Below, piece by piece: positions 7,638-17,231 of a DNA stretch of 64,000 nucleotides. The DNA is taken from assembly GCF_009903625.1 (NCBI RefSeq), contig NZ_CP047569.1, positions 4,510,501-4,574,500 on the forward strand. Direction: 5' to 3'. The position numbers and the translations under genes were made by a program. Positions within the stretch are counted from its first letter, which is position 1. Every line of letters starts with the position of its first letter. A model generated the notes under the pieces. That model was given only the letters and a program-made list of their open reading frames with translations. It made no database searches and had not been told where the DNA came from. The stretch comes from Microbulbifer sp. ALW1 (GTDB taxonomy: Bacteria; Pseudomonadota; Gammaproteobacteria; Pseudomonadales; Cellvibrionaceae).

Positions 7638-10478
7638 CTAGTGCAGCACGATGACCTCGTTGGCATCCAGGTTCAATACCGCGGAGCCTCCGCTGACACT
7701 CACTGTGTCGCTGCCCACCAGACTGCTGTATTGCCCATCCGCCAGCGCCAGGCTGCTCACGTTGATCGAGGTGTTGCCGCCGCGGTTGACTGCAACCATT
7801 ACCACGTCGCTGCCCTGGACACGTTCGAACACCAGAACGTCCTGATTGACCCAGCGCTCACTGTAACTACCAGAAGCCAAAGCCGGGCTTACGGCGCGCA
7901 GGTTGGCCAGCGCGCTGATCAGCTGGAAGGCCTGCGTGGTTTCGCTGAAGGATGGCATACCTTCGCGGTTGAACGGGTCGTGGCCGACCTGACCGTCGCC
8001 GTTGGCGGTGAACCAGGTGCTGTTCTGCTCACTGCCGTAGTAAATAGTAGGAATACCCGGCAGGGTCATGACCAGTGCCATACCCAGGTTCTGACGCGCA
8101 TCGGCAAGAGACTTGGTGAAGCCTTTACCGCTACGGCCGTTGTCCACGGGACCGGTAGTTTGCAGGAACACGCTGGTACGGGTCGCATCGTGGTTGTCGA
8201 GGAAGATGGGCTGCCAGCTTTCGCGATTGCCCATCGCACCCGCGCGGGACACGATGTGCGTGTTCAGCTGGGTCATGGTGATATCACCGGCAATGGCCGC
8301 TTCGATGTTATTGCGCAGCTGGAAGTCCAACAGCTCGGAGCCGCGGTCTTCATTGAGGAAGGTCATCGACAGACTCTCACCGGCACCGGCGCCGTACCAT
8401 TCACCGAAGATATATACATCCGGATCGACCGCGCGCACCGCCTGGCTGAAGCGGTTAATAAAGTTTGGCTCTATGTGCTTGATGGCATCGATACGGAACG
8501 CATCCACCCCGTGGCTCATCCATTTGATCGCGGCATCGATCAGGTACTGGTCGGCAGCGCTGTTGCTGTTTACCCCGTGGTTGAAATCGGTGAGGTTGAA
8601 CAGGGTTTTGTTGCGGAATGCCCAGGGGTCATCCCACTCGTTCCCACAGGTGGTGGAAGGGTCGCTGTCACCACAATCGGAGATGGCTCCGTTGTGGTGG
8701 TACCAGGTACCGTTGTCCTGATTCACATCGGTAATGAAGGTGCCCTCTTTGTAGAGTGCGCCGAACTCGAACTGGTCGTCCTGGTTGGAGTGGTTGAGAG
8801 CGATATCCAGCACCAGCTTCATGCCGCGGGCTTCCATCTCAGCGTCCAGCTGATCCACCAGCGCCCAGTCACCCAGGTGCTCGTCAACCTCATAAAAGTC
8901 GCGACCCCAGTAGCCATGGTAAGCACCATCCGAACCTGAATTGTCGATGTTATCGTTCAGCGGGGTGACCCAGATGGCGGTTACGCCGAGGGCCTCCAGG
9001 TAGTCGAGCTTGTCGATCAGCCCCTGGATGTCGCCGCCCCAGTATTTCTTCCACTCGGACAGACCGCCGGCAGATTTTGTGCTGGAGGTAGCGGCTGCGT
9101 TGTTGCCGTTGTCGTTGCTGGTATCGCCGTTGGCAAAGCGGTCCACGAACACGAAATACATGCTGCGGTTGCGGAAATCACTCAGCACCGGCTGTACAAC
9201 TTCACAGCCATTGGCATCCACGGTAGCGCCCGCCGGGGTATTCGGGCACTGGTCAGTACCGTCGGGTACGCCGTCGCCATCACTGTCCTGGGGAGCGGCA
9301 CCGCAGTTTTCGCCAAGGTTGGTGGTCACGCTCATCACGGCGCTGTTGTCACCGTCGACAACGACTTTGGTCCAACCACTGGCCGAGACATCTTCCACCG
9401 GGAATTCGTCGCCGCCCCAACCACCATCGGGGTCGATCTTGAAGCGCGGGCCGCCGTTGCCGTCACCGGCAGTGAAGTTGCGGCAGGCTTCGTAATTATC
9501 GGTCCCGGCAACACGGGTCAGCAGGTCGCCCGCTACCCAGCCGTTGTGGGTGCCGCGCAGGTGCAGGGATAAGCCCGGCAGGATTTCACAACCGTTCGCG
9601 TCAACAGTCGCACCGGCAGGCGTATTTGGACACTGATCGGTGGAGTCTGGCACCCCGTCGTCATCAGTGTCGGCAATGACTTCACAGCCGTTTGCGTCCA
9701 CTTGCGCACCGGCGGGTGTGTTGGGGCATTGATCTGCACCATCCAGTACACCATCGCCGTCCGAGTCGGCTCCGCCGGTACCGCAGTTAACGGCCATGTC
9801 CGTGGTCACGCTGGCCACGCTCAGGCTGTTGCCGTTAACCACGACTTCCGTCCAGCCGCTTGCCACTACATCGGCTACCGGGAACTCGTCGCCACCCCAG
9901 CCGCCGTTGGGGTCAATTTTAAAGCGCGGGCCACCGCCACCGTCGCCACCGACGAAATTGCGGCAAGCGCTGTACAGGCCGCCGCCAATATCGCTCAGCA
10001 GATCACCGGCTACCCAGCCATTGTGGGTACCGCGGAGGTGCAACTGCAGGGTGACCACAACTTCACAACCGTTGGCATCGACCTGAGCGCCGGCGGGGGT
10101 ATCCGCACACTGATCCTGACTGTCGGGTACGCCGTCGTTATCCGCATCAGGTGCACCCGCGGGCTGGATGCTGTAGTCCTTGGTGTCGGTGTAGAACTCG
10201 ATATCCCAGGTGCCGGCGGCGACGGCGATGTCCGGGCCGTTCTGCTGCTGGTTGGTACCGTAGTTCTCGCTCCAGTCGCCCCAGCGGTCGATCTTGAACT
10301 GGCCCGCCGCGGTGAACACCACATCTTCAGCAACCATGGTGTTGCTGCCGACATCGGTCATCTGGTCCGCTTGCCAGTTGTTGTGGGTACCGCGCAGGAA
10401 CCATTCCGCCTGCGCCATAGAACTCGCACCCAGCAGCAGTGCCGCCAGGGCCAGGTAGCTCTTATTCATGTTCATCAT
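7638..10478 (-). CDS. Secreted GH13 alpha-amylase with starch-binding-like modules and TSP3 repeats
   Basis: A 946-residue secreted enzyme that should hydrolyse alpha-1,4-glucans. The signal peptide ends near SSMAQA. Three modules sharing RGTHN-x-W and F-KID-x-x-G-W motifs (about residues 26-108, 146-235, 300-390) alternate with four thrombospondin-3-like calcium-binding repeats (D-x-D-x-D-G-V-x-D ... CPNTPAGA). A GH13 barrel fills the C-terminal half: nucleophile Asp about 664 (GVDAFRID), acid/base Glu about 693 (IFGEW), transition-state Asp about 764 (LDNHD). The RGTHN modules look like starch-binding domains, and one recurs at the start of the giant cytochrome fusion at 30033-35690. It diverges from the neopullulanase-like gene across a promoter with several MalT-like boxes. 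ATG 10478, 10475 or 10469 could be the start. Confidence 0.93.
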   Translation of the reverse strand: MMNMNKSYLALAALLLGASSMAQAEWFLRGTHNNWQADQMTDVGSNTMVAEDVVFTAAGQFKIDRWGDWSENYGTNQQQNGPDIAVAAGTWDIEFYTDTKDYSIQPAGAPDADNDGVPDSQDQCADTPAGAQVDANGCEVVVTLQLHLRGTHNGWVAGDLLSDIGGGLYSACRNFVGGDGGGGPRFKIDPNGGWGGDEFPVADVVASGWTEVVVNGNSLSVASVTTDMAVNCGTGGADSDGDGVLDGADQCPNTPAGAQVDANGCEVIADTDDDGVPDSTDQCPNTPAGATVDANGCEILPGLSLHLRGTHNGWVAGDLLTRVAGTDNYEACRNFTAGDGNGGPRFKIDPDGGWGGDEFPVEDVSASGWTKVVVDGDNSAVMSVTTNLGENCGAAPQDSDGDGVPDGTDQCPNTPAGATVDANGCEVVQPVLSDFRNRSMYFVFVDRFANGDTSNDNGNNAAATSSTKSAGGLSEWKKYWGGDIQGLIDKLDYLEALGVTAIWVTPLNDNIDNSGSDGAYHGYWGRDFYEVDEHLGDWALVDQLDAEMEARGMKLVLDIALNHSNQDDQFEFGALYKEGTFITDVNQDNGTWYHHNGAISDCGDSDPSTTCGNEWDDPWAFRNKTLFNLTDFNHGVNSNSAADQYLIDAAIKWMSHGVDAFRIDAIKHIEPNFINRFSQAVRAVDPDVYIFGEWYGAGAGESLSMTFLNEDRGSELLDFQLRNNIEAAIAGDITMTQLNTHIVSRAGAMGNRESWQPIFLDNHDATRTSVFLQTTGPVDNGRSGKGFTKSLADARQNLGMALVMTLPGIPTIYYGSEQNSTWFTANGDGQVGHDPFNREGMPSFSETTQAFQLISALANLRAVSPALASGSYSERWVNQDVLVFERVQGSDVVMVAVNRGGNTSINVSSLALADGQYSSLVGSDTVSVSGGSAVLNLDANEVIVLH
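9201..10148 (-). repeat. Four 87-bp TSP3-type coding repeats
   Basis: Near-identical units at 9201-9287, 9585-9671, 9681-9767 and 10062-10148 each encode one Asp-rich calcium-binding repeat of the form DGVPD...QCPNTPAGA...DANGCE within the secreted amylase. The units flank the RGTHN modules, and the DNA similarity suggests recent duplication of module plus linker. Confidence 0.85.
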
Positions 10479-10580
10479 CTCGGTTGATTATTTTTCTCTG
10501 AGGTGTGCCCGGCGAACTTTCTACTGCAGATCCGTGCCGATTCGGGCTCCTGTACATAGTGGCCATCTGGCTGGCCGATA

Positions 10581-10606
10581 CCTCCTCCCCGCACGGGGCG
10601 TGGAGG
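10581..10606. promoter_or_regulatory. MalT-like composite box between divergent amylase genes
   Basis: CCTCCTCCCC (10581-10590; reverse complement GGGGAGGAGG, a full match to the E. coli MalT-box core GGGGAKGAGG) is followed by GGGGCGTGGAGG (10595-10606). The 14-base offset between the two arms recurs at 35860-35885 and 39322-39347. It lies 103 bases upstream of the leftward amylase gene and about 155 bases upstream of the rightward one. Confidence 0.65.
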
Positions 10607-10633
10607 AACCGCGCGCCAGGCCAGTGGATTTGA

Positions 10634-10672
10634 GGGGAGGTACAGCTCCCCCCGGAGGGAGGGGGATAACAG
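10634..10672. promoter_or_regulatory. Second purine-rich operator cluster, divergent amylase promoter
   Basis: GGGGAGGT (10634-10641) and CTCCCCCCGGAGGGAGGGGGAT (10646-10667) add further purine-rich and palindromic elements, closer to the neopullulanase-like gene. They match the consensus less well than the site at 10581 but fit an array of activator sites, as in the mal promoters of enterobacteria. Confidence 0.45.
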
Positions 10673-10759
10673 GGGGCCGAAGTGTGGGCACAATGGTGAA
10701 AAAAAGTGCGAAAGGTTCGCCGGGATACTTTGCCCAGCCCCAAATAACAGGTGACCGCG

Positions 10760-12649
10760 ATGATGATGGATACACCCCGCCACCCCCCAGTCCTGCTACC
10801 AGGTCTGCTGTTGCCAGCGCTGATGGCACTCACTATGGGCTGCAGCGCCACAGAGCAACCCGCGGTCGACCGTGTGGAGCCGCCCTTCTGGTGGACACAG
10901 ATGGCGGAGCCCAATCTGCAGCTGATGCTGCATGGGGAGGATATTGCGAGTGCTGTGGTCAGCCTGGACTACCCGGGAGTGACCGTGACCGGCACCGAGC
11001 AGGAGCAGAATCCCAACTACCTGTTTATCAACCTCGCCATCAGCGATGGCGCCAGGCCCGGCACCCTGCCCATCGAACTGCGCAGCGGCGATACCCGGGT
11101 GACCGTGGAGTACACACTCAAGCAGCGCCGTGCCGGCTCTGCCGAGCGCCAGGGCTTCGACAGCAGCGACACCATTTACCTGATCACCCCGGACCGCTTC
11201 GCCAACGGCGACACAGCCAATGACCGCACCGCGGATATGCTGGAAGGCCCGGACCGCAAGAATCCCGGCGGTCGCCACGGCGGCGATATCGCCGGCATCC
11301 AGGCCCACCTCGATTACATCGCGGAAATGGGCTTCACCCAGATCTGGCCCAACCCACTGATCGAAAACAACCAGCCGGAATACTCCTACCACGGCTACTC
11401 CGCCACCGATTACTACCGCATCGACCCCCGTTACGGCAGCAATGAAAGCTTCCGCGCATTTGTGGCAGCGGCGAAGGAAAAAGGCATCGGCGTAATCCAG
11501 GACATGGTGCCGAACCATATCGGCGACGGGCACTGGTGGCTCAAGGACCTGCCGGGCGATGACTGGCTAAACGGCCAGGGGCTCGAAAAAGGCGAATACG
11601 AATACACCAACCACGCGCGTACCGTGCATATGGATCCCTATGCCAGCCACAAGGACCACCAGCTGTTTACCGACGGCTGGTTTGTGGATTCCATGCCGGA
11701 CCCCAATCAGCGCAATCCGCGCATGGCCAACTACCTGATCCAGAACGCGGTCTGGTGGGTGGAATACGCCGACCTCTCGGGTATTCGCGTGGACACCTAT
11801 GCCTATTCCGATGCGGATTTTCTTACCCAGTGGTCCGCGCGGATGATGCGCGAATACCCCAACTTCAACATCGTCGGCGAGGAGTGGACCCGACAACCGG
11901 CACTGGTGGCTTACTGGCAGGCGGGTAACAAAAACCGCAACGGCTACGTCTCCCACGTGCCAAGCATGATGGACTTCCCCTTGCATTACGGCCTGCGCGA
12001 AGGACTGGAAAAGCCGGAAAGCTGGAGCACCGGCCTGGTTTCCCTGTACGAATCCCTGGCCAACGATGTGCTCTATCCCGACCCGAACAATCTGGTCATC
12101 TTCGGCGGCAACCACGACACCAGCCGCCTGTACAGCCAGCTGGATGAAGACCCGGGCAAGTTCCGCATGGCCGTCGCCTACCTCGCCACCATGCGCGGAA
12201 TACCCCAGTTTTATTACGGCGATGAAATCCTGGCAAAAAGTCCCAAGCAGCGGGATGACGGCGTGGTGCGCAGTGATTTCCCCGGCGGCTGGGCAGGTGA
12301 CCGAATCAATGCCTTTACCGGAAAAAACCTGAGCCAGGCGCAAAAAGAAGCACAGCGATTTGTGCGCACCCTGTTCAACTGGCGCAAAGACAAAGACGTT
12401 ATCCACAGCGGCAATCTCAAGCATTTTGCGCCCATCGACGGCCTCTATGTGTACTTCCGCTACGACGAAAAAGACACGGTGATGGTGGCGATCAACAAGA
12501 GCGATAAACCCCGGGAGTTACCGCTGGCACATCTGGCGGAAATGCTCGGCGACAAATCCACCGCGATCGATATCACCACAGATAAAGCCAAACCGCTGAC
12601 CGAACTGGTCATTGCGCCCAGCGATGTGCTGGTTGCCGAAGTTCTTTAA
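10760..12649 (+). CDS. Neopullulanase/cyclomaltodextrinase-like GH13 lipoprotein (SusA-like)
   Basis: A 629-residue GH13 enzyme of the cyclomaltodextrinase/neopullulanase group, expected to cut maltodextrins, cyclodextrins or pullulan in the periplasm. A lipobox (MALTMGC, Cys about residue 28) suggests membrane anchoring. An N-terminal Ig-like domain (about 38-125, starting PPFWWTQM) is the SusA/cyclomaltodextrinase N-domain. The barrel follows with DRFANGDTANDR, nucleophile Asp about 345 (IRVDTYAY), Glu about 374 (IVGEEW) and Asp about 453 (GGNHDTSR). ATG 10760 fits AGGTGA with a 5-base spacer; a GTG at 10751 is in frame. It is first of a three-gene alpha-glucan operon (44 and 24 base gaps) driven from the MalT-like box region. 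Confidence 0.93.
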   Translation: MMMDTPRHPPVLLPGLLLPALMALTMGCSATEQPAVDRVEPPFWWTQMAEPNLQLMLHGEDIASAVVSLDYPGVTVTGTEQEQNPNYLFINLAISDGARPGTLPIELRSGDTRVTVEYTLKQRRAGSAERQGFDSSDTIYLITPDRFANGDTANDRTADMLEGPDRKNPGGRHGGDIAGIQAHLDYIAEMGFTQIWPNPLIENNQPEYSYHGYSATDYYRIDPRYGSNESFRAFVAAAKEKGIGVIQDMVPNHIGDGHWWLKDLPGDDWLNGQGLEKGEYEYTNHARTVHMDPYASHKDHQLFTDGWFVDSMPDPNQRNPRMANYLIQNAVWWVEYADLSGIRVDTYAYSDADFLTQWSARMMREYPNFNIVGEEWTRQPALVAYWQAGNKNRNGYVSHVPSMMDFPLHYGLREGLEKPESWSTGLVSLYESLANDVLYPDPNNLVIFGGNHDTSRLYSQLDEDPGKFRMAVAYLATMRGIPQFYYGDEILAKSPKQRDDGVVRSDFPGGWAGDRINAFTGKNLSQAQKEAQRFVRTLFNWRKDKDVIHSGNLKHFAPIDGLYVYFRYDEKDTVMVAINKSDKPRELPLAHLAEMLGDKSTAIDITTDKAKPLTELVIAPSDVLVAEVL

Positions 12650-12693
12650 TTATTCCAGTTAAAAGCAAACGACTTAAAAGAAAGAAAGCGACG

Positions 12694-15156
12694 ATGAAAG
12701 TACTAAAAAGTAATAAGCCTACAAGGCTGTTCCGCAAACTCGGGCTGGCAACACTGGTACCCGCCCTGATCGCCGGCGCCGTGCAGTCAGCGATCGCGGA
12801 ATCACCGCGTAGCTATCAAAGCCACCAGCTGCTCGATAATAAGCTGGTGATCGAAACCAGCGATAGCCAGGTGACCCTCTCGCCACTGAACAGCGCTGCG
12901 CTGGAAGTTCACTACCAGCGTGACGGGCTCAAACAGCTGCCCTCTTTTGCCCGCTCAAATCAACTGAAAGCCGACGTACAGGCACAGCTGAGTGTTTCCG
13001 AGCAGGCGCTGCGCTATTCACTGGGTGAACTGACCGCGGTTATCCACAAGTCGCCCTTTCACATCGAATATCTGCGCAATGACAAACCGCTCCTCAGTGA
13101 AGAACACGGCTTCTTCGCCAACCAGACCATGCGCGGCTTCCGCTTCAAGCTCAGCGAAGAGGAGAAGCTGATTGGCGGCGGCCAGCGAGTGCTGGGGATG
13201 GATCGCCGCGGCCATCGCCTGCCGCTGTATAACAAAGCCCACTACGGCTACACCACCGAATCCGAGCAGATGTATTTCAGCCTGCCGGCGGTCATGAGCA
13301 GCAACAAATACATTCTGCTGTTCGACAACAGTGCCACCGGCACCATGGACCTCGGTGCCAGCGAAGACAGCGTCATGCAATTCGAAGCCGTGGCCGGGCG
13401 CACCGGCTATATCGTGGTTGCCGGCGAGACTTATCCACAACTGATCGAGCACTATGTGGATGTCACCGGTCGCCAGCCGATGCCACCGCGCTGGGCCCTG
13501 GGTAATTTTGCCTCGCGCTTCGGCTACCGCAGCGAACAGGAAGTGCGCGATGTGGTAAAAAAATTCCGCGAGGAAGATTTCCCGCTGGATGCGCTGGTAC
13601 TGGATCTTTACTGGTTCGGCCCGGATATCCAGGGCCACATGGGCAACCTGGCCTGGGACAAAAATGCCTTCCCGTCGCCGGTGGAGATGATGTCGGATCT
13701 TCGCGAAGACGGTATCAACACCATCCTGGTCACTGAGCCGTTTGTACTCTCCACCTCTGAGCGCTGGAGCGATGCGGTCGCCAGCAATGCGCTGGCCAAA
13801 GACCTGACCGGAAAATCCAAGCAATTTGATTTCTACTTTGGCAACACAGGCCTGATCGACGTTTTCTCCGAAGACGGCCGCGACTGGTTCTGGAATATCT
13901 ACAAAGACCTGAAAGAACAGGGCGTTGCCGGCTGGTGGGGCGATCTTGGCGAACCGGAAGTGCACCCCTCAGATACCGTGCACGCGGTCGGCATGGCGGA
14001 TGAAATCCACAACGCCTATGGTCACCGCTGGGCGCAGATGCTGTTCGACAACGAAAAAGCGGCAAACCCGGACGAGCGGCCTTTCATCATGATGCGCTCC
14101 GGATTTCCCGGCTCCCAACGTTTCGGCATGATTCCCTGGACCGGTGACGTATCGCGGGAATGGGGTGGCCTGCAACCGCAGGTGGAGCTCTCCCTGCAAA
14201 TGGGCCTGCTGGGCTTCGGTTACACCCACTCGGATCTCGGTGGTTTTGCCGGCGGTGAGAAATTCGATCGCGAACTCTATATCCGCTGGCTGCAGTACGG
14301 CGTTTTCCAGCCGGTTTACCGCCCCCACGCGCAGGAACATATCGCGCCCGAGCCGGTATTCCACGACCGCAAGACCCGCAACATCACCCGCGAGTTCATC
14401 AAACTCCGCTACCGCCTGCTGCCCTACAACTACACGCTGGCGTTTGAAAACAGCCAGACCGGCCTGCCGCTGATGCGCCCGCTGTTTTTTGAAAATGAAA
14501 ACGACCTGGCGCTGATGGACAACAAGAATGCCTACCTGTGGGGCAACGATTTCCTGGTGGCACCGGTTACCGAGGAAGATATCGACGAAGTTGCGGTGCA
14601 GCTGCCCGGCGGTGTCTGGTTTGATTACTGGAACGACAACCAGTATGGCGGCGACCTGGCCAGGGTGGACGTGGATCTGGAAACCATTCCGGTACTGGTG
14701 CGCGCCGGTGCCTTTATCCCCACCGTTGCGGACATGAAAAGCACCCGCGAATACTCCAGCGCGAGCCTGCGCCTGGACTACTACGCCCATGAGTCCGCCA
14801 AGCAGTCCTCCGGTTACGTCTACGAGGACGATGGCGTCACCGCCAATGCCTTCGCCAAAGGCGAGTACCAGAAACTGCTGTTTGCCGGCGAACGTACCGA
14901 GTCCGGGATCGCATTCCGTTTCAATCAAGAGGGCGAGGGTTACACCGGCGCACCGCAGAACCGCAGCGTGGAGCTGGTCGTACACAACTGGCAGCAAGCG
15001 CCTTCAGGCATCCACGCCGGCGATCAACAGATTCGCCTGGTGGACCGTGAGAAGCAGCTCGCCGACAACACTGCCTGGTACGACAAGCGCGCGAAAACCC
15101 TGCATGTGAAATTCAACTGGTCTGAACAGAGCCAGGCGCTTTCGGTCAACCTTTAA
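12694..15156 (+). CDS. GH31 alpha-glucosidase, exported
   Basis: An 820-residue GH31 enzyme that should release glucose from the non-reducing ends of maltooligosaccharides. The N-terminus is basic and then hydrophobic (LGLATLVPALIAGAVQSAIA), a signal peptide cut near residue 31. The N-terminal beta-sandwich (about 35-270) precedes the barrel; the nucleophile Asp417 is in GWWGDLGEPE and the acid/base Asp485 in WTGDVSREW. The C-terminal part (about 640-820) holds the proximal and distal beta domains. It lies between two GH13 lipoproteins in one operon, which supports periplasmic maltodextrin breakdown. Alpha-xylosidase or isomaltosidase activity cannot be excluded, since GH31 contains both. Confidence 0.92.
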   Translation: MKVLKSNKPTRLFRKLGLATLVPALIAGAVQSAIAESPRSYQSHQLLDNKLVIETSDSQVTLSPLNSAALEVHYQRDGLKQLPSFARSNQLKADVQAQLSVSEQALRYSLGELTAVIHKSPFHIEYLRNDKPLLSEEHGFFANQTMRGFRFKLSEEEKLIGGGQRVLGMDRRGHRLPLYNKAHYGYTTESEQMYFSLPAVMSSNKYILLFDNSATGTMDLGASEDSVMQFEAVAGRTGYIVVAGETYPQLIEHYVDVTGRQPMPPRWALGNFASRFGYRSEQEVRDVVKKFREEDFPLDALVLDLYWFGPDIQGHMGNLAWDKNAFPSPVEMMSDLREDGINTILVTEPFVLSTSERWSDAVASNALAKDLTGKSKQFDFYFGNTGLIDVFSEDGRDWFWNIYKDLKEQGVAGWWGDLGEPEVHPSDTVHAVGMADEIHNAYGHRWAQMLFDNEKAANPDERPFIMMRSGFPGSQRFGMIPWTGDVSREWGGLQPQVELSLQMGLLGFGYTHSDLGGFAGGEKFDRELYIRWLQYGVFQPVYRPHAQEHIAPEPVFHDRKTRNITREFIKLRYRLLPYNYTLAFENSQTGLPLMRPLFFENENDLALMDNKNAYLWGNDFLVAPVTEEDIDEVAVQLPGGVWFDYWNDNQYGGDLARVDVDLETIPVLVRAGAFIPTVADMKSTREYSSASLRLDYYAHESAKQSSGYVYEDDGVTANAFAKGEYQKLLFAGERTESGIAFRFNQEGEGYTGAPQNRSVELVVHNWQQAPSGIHAGDQQIRLVDREKQLADNTAWYDKRAKTLHVKFNWSEQSQALSVNL

Positions 15157-15180
15157 CGACGATTTATAAATAGAAAGATT

Positions 15181-17073
15181 ATGAACAAGTTTATTCAGCT
15201 ACTTCTGGCATCGACCATTGCCGCGAGCACACTGACCGCTTGCGACCAGCATGCGGAAACCGCGGAAGCCAGTGAGGCGCAGGCGAATGCCAGCGCCAGT
15301 AATGGCAAGCCGGTCATCTATCAGGTGCTTCCACGCCTGTTCGGCAACACCAATGCCACCAACAAGCCCTGGGGCACCATCGAAGAAAATGGCGTGGGCA
15401 AGTTCAGCGACTTCACCCCCAAGGCCCTGTCGGAGATTCGCGCGCTCGGTGCAGACTACATCTGGTATACCGGTTCACTGCACCATGCGGTGGTACGCGA
15501 CTACACCGCCTTCGGCATTGCCAATGACGATCCGGACGTGGTCAAGGGCCGCGCAGGCTCCCCCTACGCGATCAAGGACTACTACTCGGTGAACCCGGAT
15601 CTCGCCGACAACCCGGCGCAGCGCCTGGACGAATTCAAGGCGCTGATCCAGCGCTCCCACGACGCAGGTCTCAAGGTCATCATCGACATAGTACCCAACC
15701 ACGTCGCGCGCAATTACCACTCCCTCGACAAACCCGAAGGCGTACGCGATTTCGGCGCGGACGACGACACCAGTGTGGCTTACGCCCGCGACAACAACTT
15801 CTATTACGTTCCCGGCGAACCCTTCCAGGTTCCAGTGGCGGACGATGGTTACCAGCCGTTGAACGGCGAATCCCACGAATTGGTCGACGGTAAATTTTCC
15901 GAAGTCCCGGCCAAGTGGACCGGCAATGGCAGCCGCGCCCCCCAACCCGCTCAGGGCGACTGGTACGAGACGGTTAAAATCAACTTCGGCGTGCGCCCGG
16001 ACGGCAGCCATGACTTCGCCGAACTACCTGCGGACTATGCGCAGAAAGACTACCGCGCACACGCGGCTTTCTGGGCGGACAAAGACGTCCCCAGCAGCTG
16101 GGAAAAATTCCGCGAAATCACCGATTACTGGCTGACCTTCGGTGTGGACGGCTTCCGCTACGACATGTCTGGCATGGTGCCGGTGGCGTTCTGGAGTTAC
16201 CTCAACTCCTCCATCAAAATGCAGAAACCCGACGCCCTGCTGCTGGCGGAAATCTACCAGCCAGATCTCTACCGGGATTACATCCATCTCGGCAAGATGG
16301 ACTATCTCTACGACAAGGTAGGCACCTACGACGCCATTCGCGCGGCAATGGAGGGCAAGGCCGGCACCGATCCACTGGTGGAGATCCAGGAAAGCCTGCG
16401 CGGTATTGAAGACAATATGCTGCGCTTTATGGAAAACCACGACGAGCAGCGTATCAGCAGCCCCGAGTTTGCCGGTAACCCACGCGCCGGCATTCCTGCC
16501 ATGGTTGTTTCCGCTACCATCAGCGGTGCGCCGACCCTGGTTTACTTCGGCCAGGAACTCGGTGAACCCGGCGCCGGCGATGCGGGCTTCGGCAAAGCCA
16601 GCCGCACGACCATCTTCGACTACTGGTCAGTGCCCAGCATTCGCCGCTGGAATAACGATGGCCAGTTCAATAGCGAAAAGCTCAGTGAGTCCGAACAATC
16701 CCTGCGGGACTTTTACGGCAAACTGCTGACCTTCACCCGCCACAGCAGTGCGCTTACCGGCGAGTATCGCGACCTGCACCACTACAACCGCACTCAGGGC
16801 GATCACTACAGCGACAAACTTTTCAGCTTCGCCCGCTGGAATGGCCCGGAGCGCCTGTTGGTGACCGCCAACTTTGGAACCAGTAACAACCCCGTTACGC
16901 TCAGGCTTCCCGCTGACTTGATTGCACAGTGGCAGCTGAGCCCCGGTAAGTACGTCCTTACAAACCAGTTGCAGGCGGGCACCGCCGAGCTGGTGGTTGG
17001 TGACGACCTGAATGCCAGCGTCCGGCTGGAACTGGCCGCGCTCTCCGGGCAGGTGCTGAAACTCACCGATTAA
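15181..17073 (+). CDS. GH13 alpha-amylase-family lipoprotein
   Basis: A 630-residue GH13 enzyme with a lipobox (STLTACDQH, Cys21), probably periplasmic or surface anchored. The barrel is complete: VIYQVLPRLFGN at the start, DIVPNHVARNY, nucleophile Asp328 (GVDGFRYDM), Glu357 (LLAEIY) and Asp421 (ENHDEQR). The substrate is likely maltooligosaccharide, given the operon with neopullulanase and alpha-glucosidase genes. It is not a close paralogue of the two 586-residue amylases at 26819 and 37494. It begins 24 bases after the GH31 stop and is followed by a hairpin at 17090-17119 that may end the operon. Confidence 0.92.
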   Translation: MNKFIQLLLASTIAASTLTACDQHAETAEASEAQANASASNGKPVIYQVLPRLFGNTNATNKPWGTIEENGVGKFSDFTPKALSEIRALGADYIWYTGSLHHAVVRDYTAFGIANDDPDVVKGRAGSPYAIKDYYSVNPDLADNPAQRLDEFKALIQRSHDAGLKVIIDIVPNHVARNYHSLDKPEGVRDFGADDDTSVAYARDNNFYYVPGEPFQVPVADDGYQPLNGESHELVDGKFSEVPAKWTGNGSRAPQPAQGDWYETVKINFGVRPDGSHDFAELPADYAQKDYRAHAAFWADKDVPSSWEKFREITDYWLTFGVDGFRYDMSGMVPVAFWSYLNSSIKMQKPDALLLAEIYQPDLYRDYIHLGKMDYLYDKVGTYDAIRAAMEGKAGTDPLVEIQESLRGIEDNMLRFMENHDEQRISSPEFAGNPRAGIPAMVVSATISGAPTLVYFGQELGEPGAGDAGFGKASRTTIFDYWSVPSIRRWNNDGQFNSEKLSESEQSLRDFYGKLLTFTRHSSALTGEYRDLHHYNRTQGDHYSDKLFSFARWNGPERLLVTANFGTSNNPVTLRLPADLIAQWQLSPGKYVLTNQLQAGTAELVVGDDLNASVRLELAALSGQVLKLTD

Positions 17074-17089
17074 GTCATCCTGCCCGACC

Positions 17090-17119
17090 CAGCGCTTTCA
17101 CCCCGCGGCGAAAGCGCTG
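17090..17119 (+). terminator. Hairpin at end of alpha-glucan operon
   Basis: CAGCGCTTTC and GAAAGCGCTG form a 10-bp perfect stem with a 10-base loop, 16 bases after the amylase stop. No T-run follows, so termination may be Rho-assisted or the structure may protect the 3' end. Confidence 0.45.
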
Positions 17120-17231
17120 TATCCGAAACCTTCGCCAACTGATACTGTCGTAGACTTCACAGTCAGTGGATTACACTGATTTTCAGACAGACGGATTTTT
17201 AGACCGTCGGATCAACGGGAGGAGAAGGCAA

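Noticed and set aside
10468..11223. Plus-strand frame across the divergent amylase promoter
   Set aside because: It overlaps the MalT-like boxes and the start of the neopullulanase-like gene and has no ribosome site or family resemblance.
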